Below, one piece after another: positions 1 through 7,296 of a stretch of DNA of 59,745 bases (position 1 is its first letter; each line of letters opens with the position of its first letter). The DNA is from Pseudomonas sp. GM50 (GTDB lineage: Bacteria > Pseudomonadota > Gammaproteobacteria > Pseudomonadales > Pseudomonadaceae). Where the stretch lies: NCBI RefSeq assembly GCF_000282375.1, contig NZ_AKJK01000021.1, positions 1 through 59,745 on the forward strand, given 5' to 3'. The notes below the pieces were generated by a model, which was given only the letters and a program-made list of their open reading frames with translations, had not been told where the DNA came from and did not search any database. A program made the position numbers and the translations under genes.

Positions 1-100
1 GCTGCGCAGCAGTCGTAAAACAGATAGACGCGTTTATCTGACATTACGCGTCGACGGGTCTTGGGGCCGCTTCGCGCCCCAGCGGGAGCAAGCTCCCTCG
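1..100. repeat. Partial REP-family repeat at window edge
   Basis: The first 20 bases, gctgcgcagcagtcgtaaaa, recur exactly at 20768-20787. In both places a ggggccgcttcgc segment follows some 50-60 bases later, and here an agcgggagcaagctccctcgcca tail comes after it. The left arm lies outside the window, so only the right half of the inverted repeat is visible. It sits just upstream of the LysR-family gene. Confidence 0.6.
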
Positions 101-166
101 CCATAAGTGGTATCGGAAGACAAATGCTGCTCTTACAATGCCCGCACCTCCCGCATCGGCCTGCCC

Positions 167-1030
167 ATGGACATCGACCTCGCCCGCACCTTTCTGGAAA
201 TCGTCCGCCACGGCAGCCTGGCCGCGGCGGCGGAAAAGCTGCACGTCACCCAGACCGCGATCACCGCCCGCGTGCAGAAACTCGAAAGTCAGCTGGGCAG
301 CACGCTGTTCGTGCGCAACCGCGCCGGGGCGCGCCTGACGCCGAACGGCGAGGCCTTCGTGGTGTACGCCAATCAACTGGTGCAGACATGGGAAGCGGCG
401 CGTCGTGACCTGCCGCTGCCCGAGGGCTACCGCGACGTGCTGCACATTGGCGGCGAGGTCAGCCTGTGCAACCCGTTAATGCTCAGCTGGGCCGGCGAGC
501 TGCGCGAGAAGATTCCCAGCCACGCATTGCGCATGGAAATCCGCGACGGCGAAAACCTGCTGCGCCAACTGGAGCTGGGGGTGCTGGATGCCGCGCTGGT
601 CTATCAGCCCGAATACTGGCCACGCCTGCAAGTCGAGCAGGTGCTGGAAGAAAAACTCATCCTGGTACGCCTGGCCGGACAGCCCGATCCGTACGTGTAT
701 ATCGACTGGGGCCCGGACTTCCGTCGTCAACACGATGCCGCGTTGCCGGAAAAGGCCAAGGCAGCCTTGAGCTTCAACCTCGGCCCGCTGGCCTTGCAAT
801 ACATCCTGGAAAACGGCGGCAGCGGCTATTTCCGCACCCGCGTGGTCCAGAGCTACCTGGAAAGCGGCGTGCTGGAACCAGTGCCCAAAGCTCCGGAGTT
901 CAGCTACCCGACCTACCTGGTTTACTCCCGGGACCGCGACTCGGCGACCTTGCAACGAGCCTTCGATTTGCTGCGCGAAGTGATCAAGACGGACGACGAC
1001 TGGTCCCAGCGCTGGAACCCCTTGACCTGA
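167..1030 (+). CDS. LysR-family transcriptional regulator
   Basis: 287-residue protein with the standard LysR layout. A winged helix-turn-helix occupies about residues 1-60 (MDIDLARTFLEIVRHGS, LHVTQTAITARVQKLE, LFVRNRAGARLTPNG), followed by a linker helix and a periplasmic-binding-protein-like effector domain. The ATG at 167 is preferred over an in-frame upstream codon at 107 because MDIDLARTF is the usual LysR N-terminus and the extra upstream residues look non-coding. The next gene on the same strand begins about 110 bases downstream, so its target could be the hydroxylase/SMP-30 pair, but no divergent partner is visible. The effector cannot be predicted. Confidence 0.93.
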   Translation: MDIDLARTFLEIVRHGSLAAAAEKLHVTQTAITARVQKLESQLGSTLFVRNRAGARLTPNGEAFVVYANQLVQTWEAARRDLPLPEGYRDVLHIGGEVSLCNPLMLSWAGELREKIPSHALRMEIRDGENLLRQLELGVLDAALVYQPEYWPRLQVEQVLEEKLILVRLAGQPDPYVYIDWGPDFRRQHDAALPEKAKAALSFNLGPLALQYILENGGSGYFRTRVVQSYLESGVLEPVPKAPEFSYPTYLVYSRDRDSATLQRAFDLLREVIKTDDDWSQRWNPLT

Positions 1031-1140
1031 CGCCAGGCGCCTTGCACCTGAGCATGGCGCTTGTGCCCTCAAGGTTGAGCCAGCCTCTGCGGTGGGATCG
1101 GCTAATCTGCTGGTTATAACAATAACCACAGGTGCACTCA

Positions 1141-2283
1141 GTGAGGCAGACCACCGAAGCATTCCGCGCGCGCTACCGTGCCGACATTCATCCGCTCTAC
1201 AACCCTTGGTTGCACGGCGTGTTTGTGCTGCTGTTCGGGTTGCTGGCCATCGGCGCGTTCTGGAGCACCGTGCATCAGGTACACCCCCTGGAATGGCTGG
1301 CGGTGCCGCTGACCCTGTTGTTCTTCAACTTCGGCGTCTACGTCGTGCATCGGCATCTGGGGCACCATAAAAAGCGCTTGGCGCGAATGTTCTACGCCCG
1401 TCACGCTGGTGATCATCACAGCTTTTTCACCCCTGGCCACATGACCTACGACAGCGCCCGCGACTGGCGGGTGATTCTGTTTCCGGCCTGGCTGATCGTG
1501 TTGCACACCCTCGTCATCACCGCGCCTGCCTGGTGGCTGTTGGCTCAGATCAACAGTAACGTCGCGGGGTTGTTCGGCGGCTGCATGGTCCTCGGTTACC
1601 TGACTTATGAAGTGTTCCATGCCTGCGAACATCTACCGCCCGGCAACCCGCTGACACGTCTGCCGTGGATTCGCCAGATGCGCCGTCTGCACGAACTGCA
1701 CCATCGCCGTGAGCTGATGCAGGAGCGCAATTTCAATATCGTGTTCCCCCTGATGGACTACCTGTTCGGCACCCTGTATTGGGAACCGGAACAGGCGCCT
1801 GCGCACCTGACGAGAACGCCCACCCGCCTGCAGCACGTGATCGACATCGCAGCAAATCCGGTCGCCGTGCTCGCCTACGCCAGTACCGCGACACGTTGGC
1901 CAGAGTGGCATCCGTCCTCCCTCAAGGTCGATGGCCAGGGCGGCCCGTTGTATGCCGGGGCGCGGTTCGAGGAAGACATTCGAGCCGGCGGGCGTGAGGG
2001 GCATTTGTGCTGGGAGGTCGACGAATACCTGCCCGGTCGCCGCTGGAGCGCTCGGGCCCGGGGCGATCATGGACTGTCGCTGGTGGTGACTTACGAGTGC
2101 GAGGCTTTTGGCGACGGCACGCGGTTTGTCCGCACCCTGGAATATTGCTTCAGCGGTGTGGTGATGCGCATCGCCAATCGATTGTTGCTCAAGCGGCGCA
2201 TCGAGCGTGAATCGGCGCAATCGATGTTGGCATTACGCCAGATGGCGCAAAAACATCTGGCCTCGACAGGAGTCACCGCGTGA
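1141..2283 (+). CDS. Fatty acid hydroxylase-like membrane protein with C-terminal SRPBCC domain
   Basis: About 380-residue two-part protein. The N-terminal half (about 1-215) has hydrophobic segments and the clustered histidines of the fatty acid hydroxylase/sterol desaturase superfamily (HRHLGHH, HAGDHHS, HACEH, HELHHRR), which ligate a di-iron centre in that family. The C-terminal part (about 225-370) resembles an SRPBCC/polyketide-cyclase fold (ATRWPEWHPSSLKV, GARFEEDIRAGGR). The start is GTG; GTG at 1141 is chosen because an AGG lies 8 bases upstream, but GTG at 1132 is also in frame. The stop overlaps the next gene, so the two are translationally coupled. Substrate unknown. Confidence 0.85.
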   Translation: MRQTTEAFRARYRADIHPLYNPWLHGVFVLLFGLLAIGAFWSTVHQVHPLEWLAVPLTLLFFNFGVYVVHRHLGHHKKRLARMFYARHAGDHHSFFTPGHMTYDSARDWRVILFPAWLIVLHTLVITAPAWWLLAQINSNVAGLFGGCMVLGYLTYEVFHACEHLPPGNPLTRLPWIRQMRRLHELHHRRELMQERNFNIVFPLMDYLFGTLYWEPEQAPAHLTRTPTRLQHVIDIAANPVAVLAYASTATRWPEWHPSSLKVDGQGGPLYAGARFEEDIRAGGREGHLCWEVDEYLPGRRWSARARGDHGLSLVVTYECEAFGDGTRFVRTLEYCFSGVVMRIANRLLLKRRIERESAQSMLALRQMAQKHLASTGVTA

Positions 2284-3368
2284 GAGCCCTCAAGTTTCGG
2301 CATTTATTGTTGCTGTTGATCATTGTGATTGGCGGCTTCCTGTTGTTGTTACCCACCAAAGTCCAGCCGATCGCCTGGACACCGTCACCGGCGCCCTCCC
2401 TCGTCGATGGCATCTACACCGACAATCAGCGCCTCAAAGGCGTAGAACGTGTCGGTGCCGCGGACATCGACGGCCCGGAGGCGTTGCTGCTGGAGGAAGA
2501 CGTCCTGATCACCGGTCTGCATGACGGCCGGTTGATTCGCACCAGCCTCGACGGCAAAACCACCAAGGTGCTGGCCGATACCGGCGGCAGGCCATTGGGC
2601 CTGGCGCGGCACCCCAATGGTTTGCTGGTGATTGCCGACGGGGTCAAGGGTTTGCTGTCGCTCGATGCTCAGGGCCGGTTGATTGCATTGAGCACCACGG
2701 CCAACAACGTGCCCTTTGGTTTTACCGATGACGTGGTCATCGACAAGCCCGGGCATTACGCCTATTTCAGCGATGCTTCCAGCCGTTGGGGTTACGGCAA
2801 GGATGGCGAGGCGATCATCGAGCACGGCGGTGACGGCCGATTGCTGCGATATGACTTCCAGACCGGCAAAACGACGGTCCTGCTGGAGAAACTGGAGTTC
2901 GCCAACGGCGTGACCCTGGGGCCTGACGATGCGTTTGTGCTGGTCAACGAAACCGGCGCCTATCGCATCAGCCGCTATTGGCTGACCGGGCCAAAAGCCG
3001 GAACCCACGATCTGTTCATCGACAATTTGCCAGGGCTGCCGGACAACCTCGCATTCAATGGTCGCGACCGTTTCTGGGTGGCGCTGTATGCACCGCGCAA
3101 TGCACTGCTCGACGCCACGGCGCCCTACCCTCTGGTACGCAAAATGATCGTGCGCGCGCTGACGGTCCTGCCCAAACCGGTGGAGAAACGCGCCTTCGCC
3201 CTCGGCCTGGACCTCGACGGTAAAGTAATTGCCAATCTGCAGGACGCCAGCAGCGGCAACTACTCCCCCATCACCACCGTGCGCGAGTATGGGGACTGGT
3301 TGTATCTGGGATCGCTGAAAGCGCGGCACATGGCGCGGTTGCCGTTGAGCACGGCGTTGCAGCCGTAA
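2280..3368 (+). CDS. SMP-30/gluconolactonase or strictosidine synthase-like protein
   Basis: 362-residue protein starting with GTG inside a GTGA overlap with the preceding gene. Residues about 5-25 are a hydrophobic signal-anchor (HLLLLLIIVIGGFLLLLP), so the catalytic part probably faces the periplasm. The rest is a six-bladed propeller pattern typical of strictosidine synthase-like/SMP-30 proteins (GPEALLLEEDVLITGLHDG, ANGVTLGPDDAFVLVNETG, LPGLPDNLAFNGRDRFWVAL). Members include lactonases and Ca-dependent hydrolases, but the substrate is not readable here. Coupling to a hydroxylase suggests it acts on the same, perhaps lipid-derived, compound. That link is an inference. Confidence 0.82.
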   Translation: MRALKFRHLLLLLIIVIGGFLLLLPTKVQPIAWTPSPAPSLVDGIYTDNQRLKGVERVGAADIDGPEALLLEEDVLITGLHDGRLIRTSLDGKTTKVLADTGGRPLGLARHPNGLLVIADGVKGLLSLDAQGRLIALSTTANNVPFGFTDDVVIDKPGHYAYFSDASSRWGYGKDGEAIIEHGGDGRLLRYDFQTGKTTVLLEKLEFANGVTLGPDDAFVLVNETGAYRISRYWLTGPKAGTHDLFIDNLPGLPDNLAFNGRDRFWVALYAPRNALLDATAPYPLVRKMIVRALTVLPKPVEKRAFALGLDLDGKVIANLQDASSGNYSPITTVREYGDWLYLGSLKARHMARLPLSTALQP

Positions 3369-3373
3369 CGGTG

Positions 3374-3479
3374 ATCAACCTGTGGGAGCGGGCTTGCTCG
3401 CGAAGGCGCACTGACATTCAACATTGATGTCGACTGGCATGGCCTCATTCGCGAGCAAGCCCGCTCCCACAGTTGATCG
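3374..3479. repeat. REP/BIME inverted repeat
   Basis: Left arm gatcaacctgtgggagcggg and its near-perfect inverse ending cccacagttgatc flank a short variable loop. The arms carry the gcttgctcgcgaa core common in Pseudomonas REP elements. The element lies between two convergent genes, where it may act as a transcript-end structure. Confidence 0.88.
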
Positions 3480-3514
3480 GGGTTGCCGCGAGATTTGCGA
3501 TCAACTCTCGTGAA

Positions 3515-3775
3515 TCAACGCGAATCCATCTCACCATCGCGTACCGAATTGTCTGTCTCTTCGCGCACTCGCTCCGGGTCGATGCCAGTGACGTCATCGC
3601 GCTCCAGAGGCGTTATGTCCTCATTGTCCGGCAGTTCATCAATGCCCGGTTCATCCTCGGGGTTGACGGTGGTGCGGCCCGGGCTCAGGGGTTCGGGATG
3701 AGTCGGGATCGGGTCGTAGCCGCCCTGTTGTTCGCTGGGGTACTTTTCTTTATGGGGAAAGGCTGGATGGGGCAT
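3515..3775 (-). CDS. Small acidic hydrophilic protein, unknown function
   Basis: 86-residue protein rich in Pro, Glu and Asp, with no hydrophobic segment (MPHPAFPHKEKYPSEQQGGY, then a PEPLSPGRTTVNPEDEPGID stretch). I do not recognise a domain and it is probably intrinsically disordered. A Shine-Dalgarno-like GAGG lies 6 bases before the ATG, which supports translation, and proteins of this composition are seen in other Pseudomonas genomes. The ribosome binding site falls inside a stem-loop (see 3778-3826). The neighbours are another small protein and a DUF4142 protein, so a stress-related role is possible but unsupported. Confidence 0.7.
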   Translation of the reverse strand: MPHPAFPHKEKYPSEQQGGYDPIPTHPEPLSPGRTTVNPEDEPGIDELPDNEDITPLERDDVTGIDPERVREETDNSVRDGEMDSR

Positions 3776-3777
3776 GA

Positions 3778-3826
3778 GGCACCTCGCATGGAGCCGTAAC
3801 GTCGGGCTCTGATCGTTCGAGGTGCC
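3778..3826 (-). promoter_or_regulatory. 5' leader stem-loop occluding a ribosome binding site
   Basis: In the leader of the 86-residue protein, GGCACCTCG (3826-3818) is perfectly complementary to CGAGGTGCC (3786-3778). The second arm contains the GAGGTG ribosome-binding sequence, which lies just before the ATG ending at 3773. A nested 5-bp stem (GAGCC/GGCTC, 3809-3805 with 3795-3791) would strengthen the fold. Formation of the outer stem would hide the ribosome binding site. Function is inferred. Confidence 0.5.
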
Positions 3827-3884
3827 GGTATTTATCCCCGTTCCAATTTTTCAGTCACCGGTCGTCGGTGATCTGATATGGATG

Positions 3885-4127
3885 TCAGGATGGCGTCTGG
3901 AGTCGTTCAACGATCTTCTTCTTGAACTCCACGCGCTTCTCCTTGAGCTTCTTCAGTTCGTCATCGCTGAGTGCATTCGATAGTGCGGACTCGGCTTTCA
4001 CCACTTCCGCGTCCGTCTGGGAGTACTTGTTGAGCAGTGAATCCAGTAACGGATCCTTGGTGCGTTTTTGCTGGATCTCTTCCTTCGTGCAGCGCAAATC
4101 CTGATAAAGGTCATGAGTCACCGGCAT
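3885..4127 (-). CDS. YdcH/DUF465-family small protein
   Basis: 80-residue, almost wholly helical and charged protein (MPVTHDLYQDLRCTKEEIQ, DDELKKLKEKRVEFKKKIVE) matching the coiled-coil pattern of the YdcH/DUF465 family, whose function is unknown. The start at 4127 is favoured over an upstream in-frame ATG because a strong GGAGGTG ribosome binding site sits a few bases before it. It diverges from the DUF4142 gene across a 218-base region that holds both promoters. Confidence 0.8.
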   Translation of the reverse strand: MPVTHDLYQDLRCTKEEIQQKRTKDPLLDSLLNKYSQTDAEVVKAESALSNALSDDELKKLKEKRVEFKKKIVERLQTPS

Positions 4128-4345
4128 GGAACACCTCCGTTTGTTAATCGGTAGCAAACGCGATCGATTGCGTTCACCAGCTATCAGAATGGCCTCGCTT
4201 ACCCGGTTCTGTCGACCGTCTATCAGACCAGCGGTGTCCGTTCGTCGTCCTGTCGCAAACGCGATAAAACCTTTACCCGAGCGCCCGCCTCCATTGAATA
4301 ACGATCACCCGGATCGTCCATAAAAACCTGTGTGGAGAATGATCA

Positions 4346-4867
4346 ATGGACGGCTTCAATCTGCGTCACCTCGCCCTGGTCGTTGCCTTGAGCACCGGCA
4401 TGGGCACAGCTTTCGCCGCCGATTCCAACGACTTCGTCGATGACGCGGTCGCGGGCGGCATCGCGGAAGTCGAGACCAGCAAACTGGCCCTGGAAAAAAG
4501 CTCATCGACCGACATCAAGGCGTTCGCCAATATGATGGTCACCGATCATTCCAAAGCCAACAATGAACTGGCGGCACTGGCGAAAAAGCATGACATCGAA
4601 GTGCCGGACACGACGACGATGGTTAAACAGGCCAAGGAAAAAATTCTCGACCTGCGCGATGAATCCTTCGACACGGCCTATGCCAACAATCAGGTGAAGG
4701 CTCACGAAGAAGCCATTGAACGGTTCAAGAAAGAAGCCAATACAGTGACGGACGACAAGACCAAAGGTGCTACCGAACTTAAGGCCTTCGCACAAAAAAT
4801 GTTGCCGGCGCTGGAAAAACACCTGGATATGGCGAAAAAACTCCAGGCGGCTCATCCTGACAAATAA
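4346..4867 (+). CDS. DUF4142 ferritin-like periplasmic protein
   Basis: 173 residues with a cleavable signal peptide (cleavage predicted after ...TAFAA, about residue 25). A long four-helix bundle of the DUF4142 type follows: SNDFVDDAVAGGIAEVETSK, FANMMVTDHSKANNELAALA, NNQVKAHEEAIERFKKEA, FAQKMLPALEKHLDMAK. The conserved MxxDHxKAN and HL motifs are present. DUF4142 proteins have a ferritin-like fold and no settled function; many belong to envelope or general stress responses. GGAG lies about 10 bases upstream of the ATG. It appears to be a single-gene unit ending in a hairpin and a REP element. Confidence 0.88.
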   Translation: MDGFNLRHLALVVALSTGMGTAFAADSNDFVDDAVAGGIAEVETSKLALEKSSSTDIKAFANMMVTDHSKANNELAALAKKHDIEVPDTTTMVKQAKEKILDLRDESFDTAYANNQVKAHEEAIERFKKEANTVTDDKTKGATELKAFAQKMLPALEKHLDMAKKLQAAHPDK

Positions 4868-4880
4868 CCCCCACAGGAAC

Positions 4881-4918
4881 AAGGCTTGCCCGATGATCGC
4901 TCATCGCGGGTAAGCCTT
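4881..4918. terminator. Stem-loop downstream of DUF4142 gene
   Basis: Arms aaggcttgcccg and cgggtaagcctt pair with one G-T wobble around a 14-base loop, beginning 14 bases after the stop codon. There is no T-run, so it may be a degenerate REP-derived hairpin that stabilises the transcript end rather than a classical terminator. Confidence 0.45.
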
Positions 4919-4933
4919 GATTCCGGTCGGTTA

Positions 4934-5031
4934 GCCCTGTAGGAGCGAGGCTTGCCCGCGAACAAGATCCCGCGGTGTATCAGGGACCCCGCGTCATCGT
5001 TCTTCGCGGGCAAGCCTCGCTCCTACAGGGC
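4934..5031. repeat. REP inverted repeat
   Basis: Arms gccctgtaggagcgaggctt and its inverse ending tcctacagggc surround a variable centre. They carry the gaggcttgcccgcg core that recurs at 13062-13135. The element lies between the convergent DUF4142 and histidine kinase genes. Confidence 0.9.
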
Positions 5032-5052
5032 CGCGGATCGCATTTACAGGTC

Positions 5053-7164
5053 TCAACCACCCAGCACGCTGCGGATCATGCTCAACAGCGCTTCAGGGCC
5101 ATAGGGCTTGCTCAGCAGATAAGTGTCAGGGTTGAGTTGGTGATTGCGCGAAATAATGTCCCGGGTGTGGCCGGAGGTAAACAGCACCGCCACCGGAGGA
5201 TTCTGCACCTTGGCCCAGGCGGCCAGGTCCGAGCTTTTGATCAGACCGGGCATGACCACATCGGTGAAGATCAGGTCCACCGCCGCGCCATCGAGCAACA
5301 TCTGCATGGCCAGGTCACCGTTGGCCGCGGTCAGAACCTGATAGCCCTCTTCATGCAACAAGTCGACCGCCGAGCCACGCACCGCTTCGTTGTCCTCGAC
5401 CACCAGAATGGTTTCGTGCCCGCCACGGTGCTGCGGATCATGGCGAGTTGTTTCACCGGGCAACGGGCGCAAGCTACGCGGGAAATACAGCTGCACCCGA
5501 GTGCCCTGCCCGACGACGCTGGAGATCTCGATATGCCCGTCGCTCTGTTTGACGAAACCGAACACCATGCTCAACCCCAGGCCGGTGCCTTGGCCGTCGG
5601 CCTTGGTGGTGAAAAACGGTTCGAAGGCCTGTGCGAGCACTTGAGGCGGCATGCCGACACCCGTATCAGCCACCGCGACGCAAACATAGTCGCCGGCGAC
5701 GATGCCCTTGCCTGCGCAAAATTTGCGGTCGAGGACAATGTTCTCGGCGCTCAGGGCAATGGTCCCCTCGCCGTTCATGGCGTCTCGAGCGTTGATCGCG
5801 AGGTTGAGAATGGCGTTTTCCAGTTGATTGCGGTCCACGTAGAGATGCCATGGATCGTCAGGCGCCGTCACCTTGATCTGGATAGTTTCCCCCAGCGCCC
5901 GCTGCAACAATTCTCCCAGGCCTTCAAAGATCTGCCGTGGATCGCAGACCGCCGGCGACAAAGGCTGACGACGGGCGAATGCGAGCAATTGCGACGACAA
6001 TTTGGCACCGCGCTCGACCGCGGCAATCGACGCACTGACCCGGCGTTGCACGTTGGCGTTGTCCGGTTCATGACGCGCCAGCAAATGCAGGTTGCCAGCG
6101 ATCACCTGCAACAGGTTGTTGAAGTCATGGGCCACGCCGCCGGTGAGACCGCCGATGGCTTCGAGTTTCTGTGACTGACGCAGCTGCTCTTCGGCCGCCA
6201 GCCGCGCTTCGACTTCGTTGGCGACTCGCTGCTCCAGGTTACGGGTGAATTTGAGCAACGACTCTTCAGCGGTCTTGCGTTCGTGGATATCAATCAATAC
6301 CCCGGGAAAGCGGAACGCCTCGCCTTGCTCATTGAACTCGCAACACCCGCTGGCCAGCACCCACAGGTAACTGCCATCGGGGCGCAGAACCCGGTATTCG
6401 GCGTTATAGGGCACGCCGGTTTCCACTGACTGATTGATCCGTTCCTGAACCCAACTGCGGTCGTCGGGATGGATCTGCATTTCGGCGATGAGCGGTGGCA
6501 GGTTGGCCAGGTCCTGGTCAGGCGGATAGGAAAACGTGCGGGCAAAGCGTTCGTCGGCAGACAGCACATTAGCCTTGATGTCCCAGACGAACGAGCCGAG
6601 CAAAGCCCCGGCATTAAGCGCCAGGCGAACTCTTTCGTTGTCGGCGCGATAAGCGCTTTCGGCTTCCTGGCGGCGGCGCTCGGAAATCACATGATCAGTG
6701 GTGTCGACCACCATTGCCATGACCCCGGCCGGGTGCCCGTCATCATCGGCGACGGGGCTGTAGTAAAGATCCATCCAGACGTCTTCGGGTACGCCATCAC
6801 GCAACAGCACCAGGGCTTTGTTGTGATAGGACAAGGTACCGCCCGCAAGACAGGTATCCACCACATGCCGATTGAATTCGGCGACCTCTGGCCAGCCCAA
6901 CTCCACCGGAGAACCCAGCAGGTAAGGATGGCGCCCACCGGCAAATCTCGAGTAGGCATCGTTATAGATCATGTAACCGGGCCGGCCCCACAGCATCACC
7001 ATCGGCAGGGGTGAGGCGAGCAATAATTGCACCGCGCTGTACAGGCTTCCGGGCCAGGTATCGATGCTCCCAAGCTCGGTCAGGCTCCAGTCGAACGCGC
7101 GAATGCGTCCGGCCATTTCGCCGCTCCAGCCGGTACATCCGTGGCTATTGTCTAGAAACTGCAT
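5053..7164 (-). CDS. PAS-PAS hybrid sensor histidine kinase with receiver domain
   Basis: 703-residue soluble hybrid kinase. Order: an N-terminal PAS-like region (about 15-155, WPGSLYSAVQLLLASPLPMV), a second PAS/PAC (about 180-300, RVLRPDGSYLWVLASG), a coiled coil, HisKA with phosphoacceptor His near 346 (GGVAHDFNNLLQVIAG), HATPase with N box NLAINARDAM and G boxes DTGVGMP and GTGLGLSMVFG, and a C-terminal receiver with Asp near 635 (LIFTDVVMPG) and its Lys in LSKPYG. No transmembrane segment is visible, so it is probably cytosolic. The start at MQFLDNSHG is preferred over an in-frame ATG at 7209 because upstream residues are not PAS-like. No cognate response regulator is adjacent. Confidence 0.9.
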   Translation of the reverse strand: MQFLDNSHGCTGWSGEMAGRIRAFDWSLTELGSIDTWPGSLYSAVQLLLASPLPMVMLWGRPGYMIYNDAYSRFAGGRHPYLLGSPVELGWPEVAEFNRHVVDTCLAGGTLSYHNKALVLLRDGVPEDVWMDLYYSPVADDDGHPAGVMAMVVDTTDHVISERRRQEAESAYRADNERVRLALNAGALLGSFVWDIKANVLSADERFARTFSYPPDQDLANLPPLIAEMQIHPDDRSWVQERINQSVETGVPYNAEYRVLRPDGSYLWVLASGCCEFNEQGEAFRFPGVLIDIHERKTAEESLLKFTRNLEQRVANEVEARLAAEEQLRQSQKLEAIGGLTGGVAHDFNNLLQVIAGNLHLLARHEPDNANVQRRVSASIAAVERGAKLSSQLLAFARRQPLSPAVCDPRQIFEGLGELLQRALGETIQIKVTAPDDPWHLYVDRNQLENAILNLAINARDAMNGEGTIALSAENIVLDRKFCAGKGIVAGDYVCVAVADTGVGMPPQVLAQAFEPFFTTKADGQGTGLGLSMVFGFVKQSDGHIEISSVVGQGTRVQLYFPRSLRPLPGETTRHDPQHRGGHETILVVEDNEAVRGSAVDLLHEEGYQVLTAANGDLAMQMLLDGAAVDLIFTDVVMPGLIKSSDLAAWAKVQNPPVAVLFTSGHTRDIISRNHQLNPDTYLLSKPYGPEALLSMIRSVLGG

Positions 7165-7296
7165 CGACTGGCCTATGTCCTGTGGATGACATGTTTTCAG
7201 GCAGTGCAACGGCGTGAGGAGACGGTGCGTGCCCGTTTGTTTCGAGCACCGCCGACGCCAATGGTTTCATTGAGGTATAGCTGATATGTCGGCGGC

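Noticed and set aside
4975..6174. Long plus-strand open frame of about 400 codons
   Set aside because: It lies antisense to the histidine kinase, has no ribosome binding site or recognisable domain, and results from the GC-rich codon bias of the real gene.
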